Assembly (NCBI RefSeq): GCF_011516835.1
Contig: NZ_WOTB01000022.1
Location: forward strand, 1 to 64,000
Reading direction: 5' to 3'
DNA length: 64,000 nucleotides
Origin: Acetobacter musti
GTDB lineage: Bacteria; Pseudomonadota; Alphaproteobacteria; Acetobacterales; Acetobacteraceae
Numbering within the stretch: the stretch's first letter is position 1; every line of letters starts with the position of its first letter. The position numbers and the translations under genes were made by a program. The notes beneath the pieces are model-generated. The model was not told the DNA's origin and did no database searches. It was given only the letters and a program-made list of their open reading frames with translations. Shown here in pieces: positions 1 to 6,823 of the stretch.

Positions 1-73
1 AATGATCAAGCGAACCATGTTCGGAAGAGCAGGCTTCGAACTCCTCAGGGCGCGTGTCCTTCAGCCCGCATAA
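1..73 (+). mobile_element. C-terminal end of an IS transposase (cut by window start)
   Basis: An open frame enters from the left edge (codons from base 2) and stops at TAA 71-73. The last residues read MIKRTMFGRAGFELLRARVL followed by QPA. A C-terminus of the type K-R-x-M-[FY]-G-R-A-x-x-x-L-L-R-x-R is, from memory, typical of IS5-like transposases. Only about 23 residues are visible, so the family is uncertain. The stop is followed directly by the open part of the VapE-like frame, so the IS right end should lie within roughly bases 74-105. Confidence 0.5.
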
Positions 74-979
74 TCAAAAAACATCATCACGAAAAGTGCG
101 GAAGAACCCAGGAACTGGCTGAACGCTTTGCGGTGGGATGGCCAGGACCGGCTCGGCAACTGGCTTGCTGCGTACCTCGGCGCTGACGACACGCCCTATA
201 CACGCGGCATCGGACGCATGTTCCTGATCGCGATGGTGGCCCGCATCATGCAACCCGGATGCAAGGCTGATTATATGATGATCCTTGAAGGACAGCAGGG
301 ACTTCGGAAATCGACAGCCTGCGGCATCCTTGGTGGCGACTGGTTCAGCGATAACCTTCCTGACATCAGAACAGGCGGTAAGGACGTGGCCCAGCATCTC
401 GCCGGCAAGTGGCTGATCGAAGTGGCAGAAATGTCGGCGCTCGATAAAAGTGAAGCCGCAGCCTTAAAGGCTTTCATCACCCGCTCGACTGAACGCTACC
501 GGCCCAGCTTCGGCCGCAAGGAGGTCATCCAGCCTCGCCAGTGCGTGTTCATCGGCACGACCAACAAGACAGCCTATCTGCGTGATGAAACCGGCGGCCG
601 GCGGTTCTGGCCGGTGAAAGTCGGCCGGATCGATACTGATGCGCTCGGCAGAGATCGCGATCAGCTCTTCGCCGAGGCCGTGCATCTCTATCGGGCCGGT
701 GTGAAATGGTGGCCGGATCAGCAGTTTGAGGCTGACCATATCAGAGCGGAGCAGGAAGCCCGTTACGAGGCCGACGCCTGGGAAGAAGCGATCCTGCCGT
801 ATCTGGCGAACGTCTCACGCACGACGATCATGGAAGTGGCCCGTGAGGCCATTCATCTCGACAAGCCGAAGATCGGAACGGCCGATCAGAGACGGATTGC
901 CGCGATCATGGAGCGGGCGGGGTGGGAGCGCGGAACGAAAATCAGCGGAGTAAGATGGTGGGTGCCATGTCGGGAATAA
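74..979 (+). pseudogene. VapE-like phage replication ATPase, 5' part missing
   Basis: Virulence-associated E (VapE) family proteins are superfamily 3-like replication ATPases of phages and integrative elements, often fused to a primase domain. The frame is open from base 74, and family-like sequence is recognisable from about base 101 ([19 protein letters not shown]). The P-loop is [10 protein letters not shown], the Walker B-like segment is [11 protein letters not shown], and a sensor-like stretch [20 protein letters not shown] follows. The C-terminal end looks complete and stops at 979. No credible start codon or ribosome site lies upstream, because an IS transposase tail sits there. The N-terminal part, including any primase domain, is absent. 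A TTG at 128 could start a shortened protein of about 283 residues, but it lies inside the conserved domain. Insertion by the adjacent IS is the simplest explanation. Confidence 0.7.
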
Positions 980-981
980 AA

Positions 982-1129
982 AGTGCGCCCCTATACTTCC
1001 GCAGAAATCTGCCGTTTTTTCTCCATAGGGGCGCACTGGGGCGCATATTTCTATAGTGGCGATATTTGACCGTATTCCGGTAAAAAGCACTGTATAAGGA
1101 AAGTGCGCCCTAGTGCGCTACTGCGCCCC
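982..1129. repeat. Iteron-like cluster of TGCGCCCC units
   Basis: Six copies of a TGCGCCCC-like word lie in about 150 bp after the VapE-like gene. They are at 984-991 (direct), 1028-1035 and 1038-1045 (inverted), 1104-1110 (direct, 7 of 8 bases), 1114-1118 (core TGCGC) and 1122-1129 (direct). AGTGCGCCCCTAT at 982-994 is matched exactly by its reverse complement at 1025-1037. Neighbouring copies are 10, 10 and 8 bp apart, close to one helical turn. The position next to a replication ATPase suggests a replication origin or a regulator array, but this is inference. Confidence 0.5.
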
Positions 1130-1130
1130 A

Positions 1131-1164
1131 GATTTTGAAGGTTCGAATCCTTTCGGGTCCGCCA
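1131..1164 (+). other. 3' fragment of a tRNA gene, probable attachment site (attR)
   Basis: The segment holds a T-arm (GAAGG, loop TTCGAAT, CCTTT), a 3' acceptor strand CGGGTCC, discriminator G and encoded CCA. No D-arm or anticodon arm precedes it; the upstream bases are the iteron cluster. Tyrosine integrases often target the 3' end of tRNA genes and leave such a duplicate at the far end of the element. The orientation implies an element to the left, with the intact tRNA (predicted 5' acceptor GGACCCG) outside the window. Confidence 0.6.
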
Positions 1165-1788
1165 GAAATTCCTACTCTTGAGGCAGTTTTACGGAGCGGT
1201 CGTAAAACTGGTGTCTCAATGCTCGGGGCTCCCCTTTCGCTCTTAAAAATCGACTGAGTCCGCGCCCGCGCACACGCGACGGAAGGGCGCCTGATGGTCA
1301 GCAGACCCCGCCAGAATGCAGATTTGCATAGTTCGCACCGAGTGATTGGCGGAATTCTTGCCACGGTGGCTGAAATGAGCCAGAGAAAAACTGGTCCTCT
1401 GAGAAAAGTCAGGACTTCGAGGCTTTCGCCAATTCGGGCGAAAACCCACCGATGGCCAGCTGATTACTTGCTGACAGCTTGCGCCACGCTGTCACGGAGT
1501 GAGGTTCGGTTTCTATCCGAGACACCGAATGAAGCCATAAAAGCTATGTATTCTGTCGGTTTTTAATCGGATAAATGAGATTGCTCCTCTCTTTGTCCCT
1601 CTTAACGACACGGGAAGCGCAACTCCGAACCATACTCCTGTCAGTGTGGCGAAATATCTTCCGGTTAATTCGGTAATTAAAACCCGTAATATTTTGTCAT
1701 CTCAGCCTGTTTCTCGGTGTATCATCGCTGACAACAAATAAGAATTGAATACATATCAAATACACGCTCAATCATTTATCGTATTCAT
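1165..1788. other. 624 bp without a supportable gene
   Basis: This lies between the tRNA remnant and the second phage cassette. A 90-codon open frame at 1294-1566 has no family resemblance, no ribosome site and a composition unlike a protein, so I do not call it. The last 150 bp before the next gene are AT-rich and may hold its promoter. I see no hairpin with a T-tract. Confidence 0.5.
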
Positions 1789-2007
1789 ATGAGCGCACAT
1801 GACGTTTCCGCCCCGATATGCCTTTCGACCGATGATGCAGCCCGCAAGATCGGCATCAGTTCGGCCACGCTTCGCCGTCTGACGCACGAAGGTTCGGGAC
1901 CGCCATCGATCGTGGTTGGCAAGAAACGCCGCCTGTATCCAGACGATGATCTGAGGGCGTGGGTGCGCAGCCAGAAACAGAGGAGCGCGCCTGATGAGCA
2001 CGCTTGA
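1789..2007 (+). CDS. AlpA/excisionase-type helix-turn-helix protein
   Basis: A 72-residue protein with a MerR-like helix-turn-helix of the AlpA/excisionase (HTH_17) type: LSTDDAARKIGISSATLRRL, then a short turn and a wing-like KKRRLYPDDDLRAWV. Such proteins act as excisionases or as activators of phage and island genes. It is the first gene of the rightward cassette and overlaps the next gene by 14 bp. No clear Shine-Dalgarno precedes the ATG, and the AT-rich 5' flank suggests a transcript starting close to the gene. The exact role, excision or transcription, cannot be told from sequence. Confidence 0.7.
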   Translation: MSAHDVSAPICLSTDDAARKIGISSATLRRLTHEGSGPPSIVVGKKRRLYPDDDLRAWVRSQKQRSAPDEHA

Positions 2008-2215
2008 AGATACTGCCCGGTCTGCCGGGCTCAAAGACATGTCCCTCCTTGAGTGCGTCCGGAAGGATCTGCCGCCGGCTGGTCAGGTTGCTGATCTGAA
2101 ATCCCGGTATCCGCAGGCATTTGCCCCGGCGTTTGATGCCCGCACAGCTTCGAAAGCAGACGTTGAAGCACGTCTGAAGCAGATGGGTGTTCGCCTTCGC
2201 CGGAGTATGATGTGA
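1994..2215 (+). CDS. Small phage protein of unknown function
   Basis: A 73-residue protein, hydrophilic and probably helical, with no recognised motif. The C-terminal third (SKADVEARLKQMGVRLRRSM) looks like an amphipathic helix with a basic end. It overlaps the HTH gene by 14 bp and the next gene by one base (TGATG), so it is probably translated as part of the same operon. Real coding status rests on this tight spacing and on base composition like its neighbours. Confidence 0.6.
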   Translation: MSTLEDTARSAGLKDMSLLECVRKDLPPAGQVADLKSRYPQAFAPAFDARTASKADVEARLKQMGVRLRRSMM

Positions 2216-2736
2216 TGCAGACTACGACAGCAGAAAGACCAATTTCTGATGTTGTCCGTGAGATGAGCGCGGCACATGCTGCCGCCCGTGTCCGCTCCGG
2301 CGCGCCGTGGGCGAAGCTCGATGCCATGGCCCTGCGGGCGCAGTATGCCGCAGGGCAGTACGAGCGGACGGGAGCCAATCTGAACTCTGTTGCTGACCGG
2401 GAAGCCAAGGCCCGCATCCGTAAGACAATAGAGGACACGACAGCAGAGTTCATACGCTGGCGGGACATGCCGCAGGAGCGGATGGCTCGTGAAGTGGCGG
2501 TGATCAATGCCAGGCCCGTATCGCCTGCCCCCGTCCAGACTCCTGAGCTGCAGGCCAGCGCCCTGCTGGACGAGTTCAGCCAGCGTGGCATCCGCCTTGA
2601 CGTGGGGTCGAAGAACCGCATCAGCGTACGCCCTGCCCATCTGCTCACAGACCACGACAAGGCCCGGCTGACGACCCTGCGTGAGCTTGTTGCGGCGGCG
2701 TGGCTGGACCGGAATCAGGTGTGGATCTGCGAGTGA
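2215..2736 (+). CDS. Phage protein with a TubC-N-like C-terminal domain
   Basis: A 173-residue protein. I chose ATG 2215 (TGATG overlap with the upstream stop) over GTG 2212. The first 110 residues are helical and unrecognised. Residues about 120-173 (LLDEFSQRGIRLDVGSKNRI, then SVRPAHLLTDHDKARLTTLR) follow the pattern of the small TubC_N-type fold: helix, strand, strand, then L-T-x-x-x-x-x-x-L and a closing helix. Domains of this shape also occur in phage and plasmid replication proteins, from memory. It overlaps the next gene by four bases (GTGA). Function unknown; a DNA-packaging or replication accessory role is only a guess from position. Confidence 0.55.
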   Translation: MQTTTAERPISDVVREMSAAHAAARVRSGAPWAKLDAMALRAQYAAGQYERTGANLNSVADREAKARIRKTIEDTTAEFIRWRDMPQERMAREVAVINARPVSPAPVQTPELQASALLDEFSQRGIRLDVGSKNRISVRPAHLLTDHDKARLTTLRELVAAAWLDRNQVWICE

Positions 2737-3329
2737 CGACACCCGTCGAAAACGCCTCTGGACCGTCGGACGAAAAGACCGGCGAAATTGCCGTTTCAGC
2801 GTCGGGGGCGACGAAAAGACCAGCGACCAGAAGAGGGCGTCCGTGCAGCATCTGCACCCATCCTCTGGCGCGCGAGATCGACCGGGCGCTGATCAATCCG
2901 GATACCTCATGCGCCTCGGTTGCGGAAGCGTTCCCCGGTGTCACGGCCCGTGCCCTTCAGAGGCACTACGCGGACCATCTCCTGCCCCGGCTGGAAAAGG
3001 CGACGGGTCTGCTGGCTGACGACATCGAGCCGACGCTCGGCATCGTTGCCCGGCTTGAAGATCTGCGCGGCCGTGCAATGGCACTCCTCGACCGGGCCGA
3101 GAAGGCTGGCAAGCTGAAGGATGCCATTGCTGCCATCCGTGAAGCCCGTGGCGTGCTGGACTCTCAGGCCCGCGTGACGGGTGAAGGCTCCCGTGCGGGC
3201 GTGCAGATCAACATCGTCAATGCCCCTGGCTGGACCGTCGTGCAGGGCAGCATTCTCACGGCGCTGGCACCTTACCCGGAAGCCCGCGCCGCTGTCGTGA
3301 CCGCGCTGGGGCAGATGACCGATGGCTGA
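2733..3329 (+). CDS. Terminase small subunit-like protein
   Basis: A 198-residue protein. GTG 2733 forms a GTGA overlap with the upstream stop; ATG 2700 in the same frame would add 11 residues inside that gene. A putative zinc or DNA-binding part comes first (RPCSICTHPLAREIDRALI, then a helical HTH-like stretch SVAEAFPGVTARALQRHYADHL). A long helical region follows. The C-terminal segment ends ILTALAPYPEARAAVVTAL, a tail I associate with proteins lying directly upstream of phage large terminases. It overlaps the terminase ATPase gene by 8 bp. Small terminase subunits recognise the packaging site and regulate the large subunit. Assignment rests on tail motif and position. Confidence 0.6.
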   Translation: MTTPVENASGPSDEKTGEIAVSASGATKRPATRRGRPCSICTHPLAREIDRALINPDTSCASVAEAFPGVTARALQRHYADHLLPRLEKATGLLADDIEPTLGIVARLEDLRGRAMALLDRAEKAGKLKDAIAAIREARGVLDSQARVTGEGSRAGVQINIVNAPGWTVVQGSILTALAPYPEARAAVVTALGQMTDG

Positions 3330-4095
3330 TCTGGCGCAGGACATGGCCCGCGATATCCGGCATGCCCTTGATCCGGTGCTGTTTGCGCGTGAGCGGCTGG
3401 GTTTCGATCCTGACCCGTGGCAGGCCAGTGTTCTTGGCTCGACCAGAAACCGTATCCTGCTGAACTGTACGCGGCAGGCCGGCAAGACGACCACGACATC
3501 CGTGCTGGCGCTGCATACCGCCATGTATCGCCAGTCCTCGCTGATTCTCCTGTTCTCCAAGGCGCACCGCCAGAGTTCCGAACTTCTGGCCAAGGTGCAT
3601 GGCTATATCAATACGATGAAGGGGCCGCCTCAGCTTGTGAAAGAGGCTGTGACCGAGATCAAACTTGCCAACGGTTCGCGTATCGTCAGTCTTCCGGGCG
3701 AGAGTGAGTCCATCCGTGGCTATTCCGCGCCGAATCTGATTGTTGAAGATGAGGCCGCCTTTGTTGAGGATGGCCTCTACGAAGCGTTTCTGCCGATGCT
3801 GGCGACGAGTAATGGCCGGCTTGTGCTGATGAGCACACCAAACGGAAAACGCGGACATTTCTATTCAGCCTGGGCCAACGGAGATCAGAAGTGGCAGCGC
3901 GAAAGCGTGACGGCCGAACAGGTCTCCCGCATCAGCCCGGAATACCTTGAGGATATGCGCTCCGAATACGGTCCATGGAAATTCCAGCAGGAATTCTTCT
4001 GCAAATTTGTCGAGGCAGACGACCAGTTTTTCTCCGATGAGGTCATCGAACGGGCATTCTCCCGAGATGTGCCTCTGCTTGAACTCAGCTTCTGA
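3322..4095 (+). CDS. Large terminase, ATPase domain only
   Basis: A 257-residue protein matching the N-terminal ATPase half of phage large terminases (Terminase_6N type), the motor that pumps DNA into proheads. Visible motifs are Walker A-like NCTRQAGKTTT (about residues 49-58), adenine-side FSKAHRQSSE, Walker B LIVEDEAAF with the catalytic Glu, and a coupling motif MSTPNGKRGHFY. It ends with FFSDEVIERAFSRDVPLLEL, the linker that normally leads straight into the nuclease domain, then two residues and a stop. A full terminase would be about 420-450 residues. The missing nuclease is encoded separately at 4517-5236 after an intervening gene. No frameshift restores a continuous frame. Confidence 0.8.
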   Translation: MADLAQDMARDIRHALDPVLFARERLGFDPDPWQASVLGSTRNRILLNCTRQAGKTTTTSVLALHTAMYRQSSLILLFSKAHRQSSELLAKVHGYINTMKGPPQLVKEAVTEIKLANGSRIVSLPGESESIRGYSAPNLIVEDEAAFVEDGLYEAFLPMLATSNGRLVLMSTPNGKRGHFYSAWANGDQKWQRESVTAEQVSRISPEYLEDMRSEYGPWKFQQEFFCKFVEADDQFFSDEVIERAFSRDVPLLELSF

Positions 4096-4103
4096 GGCGC
4101 ACG

Positions 4104-4520
4104 ATGCAGATACGACGACTTTTCCTTTCTGGCGAAATGAATCTGGCCGGATCTGAAACCGGCCCCAGTGGTGTGAGCGGCGCGATCACCGTTCCGGCCG
4201 CTCCGGATCATGGTCTGGCAAGTGTCGTTTTTCCCGAATGCGCGGCCGGCGCCGGCTTGCTGGTCAGTAATGACGGCAGCCGCCTGCTAACACTCTGGTA
4301 CGTGCCCGGACAGAGCGCACCGCCATCCGTTCCGGACGGCGCAAGGGCAAATGGTGGTAATATCACCATCGCACCGGGAGCACGCGTCATGCTGACCGAC
4401 TGCACGGGGACGACAGGCGTTACTTACCAGGGCGACGCTTTTACTGTGGTGCCGGGAACTCTGCATTATGCTGGCTTTGAAGATCCCGCCGATCATCCGG
4501 CCGCTACGGTTTGCCTGTGA
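4104..4520 (+). CDS. Unknown beta-rich phage protein between the terminase halves
   Basis: A 138-residue protein starting 8 bp after the ATPase gene. It is rich in Gly, Thr, Val and Ala and predicted mostly beta (for example NGGNITIAPGARVMLTDCTG and GDAFTVVPGTLHYAGF), like small virion surface or decoration proteins. I do not recognise a family. The stop overlaps the GTG of the nuclease gene (GTGA), so the three genes look like one translationally coupled unit. Its location between the two terminase domains is the odd point. Confidence 0.6.
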   Translation: MQIRRLFLSGEMNLAGSETGPSGVSGAITVPAAPDHGLASVVFPECAAGAGLLVSNDGSRLLTLWYVPGQSAPPSVPDGARANGGNITIAPGARVMLTDCTGTTGVTYQGDAFTVVPGTLHYAGFEDPADHPAATVCL

Positions 4521-5236
4521 TTGTTCGACCCTATACGGAGATTACGGAAGATCGCCGGGTCATCACCGATGGCCAGCTTGACAGTTACGTGGTCGGTCTG
4601 GATCTCGGAAAGTCTCAGGATTTTACGGCCATTTGCGTGGCGGAAGTCCTGTCCTGCGAGCGGCAGCGCTGGCAGAGGACAAAGTTCGAGGCGCTGGCAA
4701 GAATCACAGAGCGGCGCCGGACCCGCCGTTACCGGGTGGTGAATGTACATCGTTATGCCCGCGGCACCAGTTATCCTGATATTACCCGGTCTGTGCAAAG
4801 CATTCTCCGGCAGCTCCCCGCGGCGCCGATGAACCCGGCTCTGTTTGTGGACCGTACGGGCGTTGGCGCGCCGGTTGTCGATGCAATGCGCGAAATGGGG
4901 CTCTGGCTGACGGGCATATCGATCACCGGCGGTTCGAAAGTCAGCCGGCCAAATGCCAGAGAAGCCAATGTGCCGAAATCCGTGCTGGCATCCACGCTCG
5001 ATATCGCGTTTGCCGAGGACCGTCTCGAACTGACGTCGCAGGCCAGTGCTTCCGAGGTGCTGAAACTGGAGCTGCAGAACTTCCGCGTGAAAAAGACCGC
5101 TGCGGGCAATGAACAGTTCGAAGCGTGGCGTGAAGGACACCACGACGATCTCGTCCTGGCTGTGTCTCTGGCGATCTGGGGTGCTGAAAACAGACCGTGG
5201 CCATGTCCGCCGGTCAAATGGAGCATAGGCCGATGA
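4517..5236 (+). CDS. Large terminase, nuclease domain as a separate protein
   Basis: A 239-residue protein with an RNase H-like fold matching the C-terminal nuclease of large terminases, which cuts concatemeric DNA. The three acidic positions expected for two metal ions are visible: YVVGLDLGKSQDFTAI (first Asp), ALFVDRTGVGAPVVDAM (second Asp) and EGHHDDLVLAVSLAIWG (third acidic pair). I chose GTG 4517, which overlaps the previous stop, over TTG 4511. It overlaps the next gene by four bases (ATGA). With the ATPase at 3322-4095 it would make a complete two-chain terminase. Confidence 0.75.
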   Translation: MIVRPYTEITEDRRVITDGQLDSYVVGLDLGKSQDFTAICVAEVLSCERQRWQRTKFEALARITERRRTRRYRVVNVHRYARGTSYPDITRSVQSILRQLPAAPMNPALFVDRTGVGAPVVDAMREMGLWLTGISITGGSKVSRPNAREANVPKSVLASTLDIAFAEDRLELTSQASASEVLKLELQNFRVKKTAAGNEQFEAWREGHHDDLVLAVSLAIWGAENRPWPCPPVKWSIGR

Positions 5237-5736
5237 CCCGTACCATAGCCGCCATCGATCCGGGCAAGACCGGCGCCATCGCCATCCTGTCCGATCGCGG
5301 GGATCTGATCGAGGTTCTGGACATGCCGACCGCGCCGGTCACGGTTTCGGGCAAGATCCGTCACATCGTCTCCGCCCCGCTTCTGGCGACAATGCTGCGG
5401 GCTCATGACCCGGCGGAGGTCTGGCTTGAGCGTGTCGGCGCGAGGCCGGCGGAGGGTGCTGTCGGGGCTTTTGCCTTCGGGCGGGGCGTTGGAGTGATCG
5501 AGGGCGTTACTGCAGCTCTTGGCAAGCCTCTGTCGCTGGTCACGCCGGCCGAATGGAAACGGGCTACCCGGACGCCGGCGAATAAGGATTCAGCCAGGGC
5601 GCGGGCCATGCAGCTTTTCCCGACCGCTGCTGACCAGTTCAAACGCGTTAAGGACGACGGACGCGCTGAGGCTGCTCTGATCGGGCTTTATGCAACCAGA
5701 AACCATGCACGGGAGACACACCATCATGACACCTGA
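5233..5736 (+). CDS. RuvC-like Holliday junction resolvase of phage type
   Basis: A 167-residue protein of the RuvC/RNase H-like superfamily. The N-terminal strand holds IAAIDPGKTGAIAIL with the first catalytic Asp, the middle has VWLERVGARPAEGA with the expected Glu, and the C-terminal helix has KDDGRAEAALIGLYA with the last acidic pair. Phage enzymes of this type resolve branched DNA before or during packaging. I chose ATG 5233, which overlaps the nuclease stop, over an in-frame ATG at 5197. The C-terminus is histidine rich (HHHD). Two consecutive RNase H-fold nucleases lie here side by side. Confidence 0.75.
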   Translation: MTRTIAAIDPGKTGAIAILSDRGDLIEVLDMPTAPVTVSGKIRHIVSAPLLATMLRAHDPAEVWLERVGARPAEGAVGAFAFGRGVGVIEGVTAALGKPLSLVTPAEWKRATRTPANKDSARARAMQLFPTAADQFKRVKDDGRAEAALIGLYATRNHARETHHHDT

Positions 5737-5878
5737 ACAGGTCCGTAAAATGATCGATGCTCTGCCAGAGTTCCCGGTTCTGGCAGTCACAGCCAGCACA
5801 CCCGCTGCAGACACGTTCCGCCTGTCACTGGTGGTTGCGAGCCGTATTATCCCTGCTGCGATCGGCCGTCCCCGATAA
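5726..5878 (+). CDS. Very small phage protein
   Basis: A 50-residue frame starting MTPEQVRKMIDALPEFPVLA. It overlaps the resolvase by 11 bp and the next gene by one base (TAATG). It has no recognised motif; the hydrophobic middle could be a buried helix or strand. Its place before a tail gene would fit a head-tail or tail completion protein, but the assignment is only positional. Confidence 0.5.
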   Translation: MTPEQVRKMIDALPEFPVLAVTASTPAADTFRLSLVVASRIIPAAIGRPR

Positions 5879-6306
5879 TGGGATCACGAGTGCCTACTAT
5901 CGGGCGGAATACGGATATCGTCATTCTTTGGGGCGGCTTTCGTGTTGATCTCCCGGGCGTGCAGGCTTTTTCCGCCAGCCAGATCGTAGATGAGATCCGA
6001 CAGCATCCGTTCAACAATGATCCGTGTGCTGCTGATCTTCCCGCGGGCTGGCGCGGCCAGGTGACGTTTATCCGGGATGCCGGTTCTTTCGATGCTCTGA
6101 CTGCATCGATTGAAGCGAATTTCCTTGATGGATGCGTCGTAAATACCGGGGCACTTTTTCAGTACATCAGGGAACCGGACGGAAGTCAGTCCACCTTCGA
6201 GTTCGCTGGCCTGACATTTCGGGCCGAAAATACAGGAGCCTATCAGGCTTCCGGAGTTGTCCGGCAGACTCTGGGTTTTACAGCATCCAGGCGCCGGAAA
6301 TTATAA
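5878..6306 (+). CDS. Probable phage tail structural protein
   Basis: A 142-residue protein. The middle (SASQIVDEIRQHPFNNDPCA to SFDALTASIEANFLDGCVVN) and a C-terminal beta-rich stretch (STFEFAGLTFRAENTGAYQA) fit a small tail tube or tail terminator protein, but I cannot name the family. Position supports the call: it precedes a tail assembly chaperone with a frameshift site and a tape measure gene, where lambda-like siphophages carry the major tail protein. It is shorter than most tail tube proteins, so a tail completion protein is also possible. Confidence 0.5.
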   Translation: MGSRVPTIGRNTDIVILWGGFRVDLPGVQAFSASQIVDEIRQHPFNNDPCAADLPAGWRGQVTFIRDAGSFDALTASIEANFLDGCVVNTGALFQYIREPDGSQSTFEFAGLTFRAENTGAYQASGVVRQTLGFTASRRRKL

Positions 6307-6329
6307 ACACAATCTGAAAGAGATTTCTT

Positions 6330-6647
6330 ATGTCTGAGGTATCTGTCGTAGACGTTCCGGACGGGCGCAAACTGGCGGTAAAGGAAGTCACGCCGAGCGG
6401 CCTGATGTCGATCATGGAAGCCTGCGGCCGTTTCGTGCCGTCCGAAGGCTGGATGCGGTATGCGATGCTGGCCTGTTCGGTTCAGTCCATTGACGACATT
6501 CCCGTGCCGAAACCGACGAGTAAGGCGGCTATCGAGCATCTGGCAGATAAACTCGGCAATGCCGGGATTGTTGCTCTCAGCGAGCATTTTTACCCGGGCA
6601 CACCCGATGAAGAAGCCGGCAATGAGACTGATGCCGCAAAAAACTGA
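6330..6647 (+). CDS. Tail assembly chaperone, short form (gpG-like)
   Basis: A 105-residue acidic helical protein that fits the unextended form of a lambda-type tail assembly chaperone, which coats the tape measure protein during tail building. The gene is preceded by AGAGATTTCTT and ATG 6330. It ends in GCA AAA AAC TGA, so the stop lies directly behind a slippery heptamer. The product shows no recognisable sequence motif; its size, acidity, frameshift signal and position before the tape measure gene make the case. Confidence 0.7.
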   Translation: MSEVSVVDVPDGRKLAVKEVTPSGLMSIMEACGRFVPSEGWMRYAMLACSVQSIDDIPVPKPTSKAAIEHLADKLGNAGIVALSEHFYPGTPDEEAGNETDAAKN

Positions 6648-6823
6648 GCAGGCACCCCGCTCTGAACGAAGTCGCGATGCTGGTTCAGAATGGGGTGCCA
6701 TGGTCGGTCGCGATGGAAATGGGCGCGACTCAGCGCCTTGCCTGGTGCGTTATGTTCGGAGAGCAGTCCGGTGGCCGCTTCGACTGGGATACGATGATGT
6801 GGAGCAGGCCTGATGCCGGTTGA
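6330..6823 (+). CDS. Tail assembly chaperone, -1 frameshift product (gpGT-like)
   Basis: If ribosomes slip back one base at 6638-6644, translation continues as CTG AGC AGG and so on to TGA 6821-6823. This adds 59 residues to give 164. The added part reads like real protein: LNEVAMLVQNGVPWSVAMEM, then RLAWCVMFGEQSGGRFDWDT. Its GEQxGGxFDW ending resembles the small domain following the G part in many phages. The tape measure ATG at 6813 lies inside its last codons. In lambda a few percent of ribosomes make the long form, and the ratio of the two forms matters for tail assembly. The rate here cannot be known from sequence. Confidence 0.7.
6638..6644 (+). promoter_or_regulatory. Slippery heptamer A AAA AAC for -1 frameshifting
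   Basis: The heptamer fits X XXY YYZ in the zero frame (GCA AAA AAC), is the strongest known bacterial type, and is followed immediately by a TGA that would stall the ribosome on the site. A GC-rich stretch follows at about 6650-6665, but I did not identify a clear stimulatory hairpin. Confidence 0.75.

Noticed and set aside
1294..1566. 90-codon rightward frame in the gap after the tRNA remnant
   Set aside because: No ribosome site, no family resemblance, composition not protein-like.
6460..6813. 117-codon frame overlapping the tail chaperone
   Set aside because: It is the +1 frame. The protein-like reading downstream is the -1 frame reached by the A AAA AAC site.
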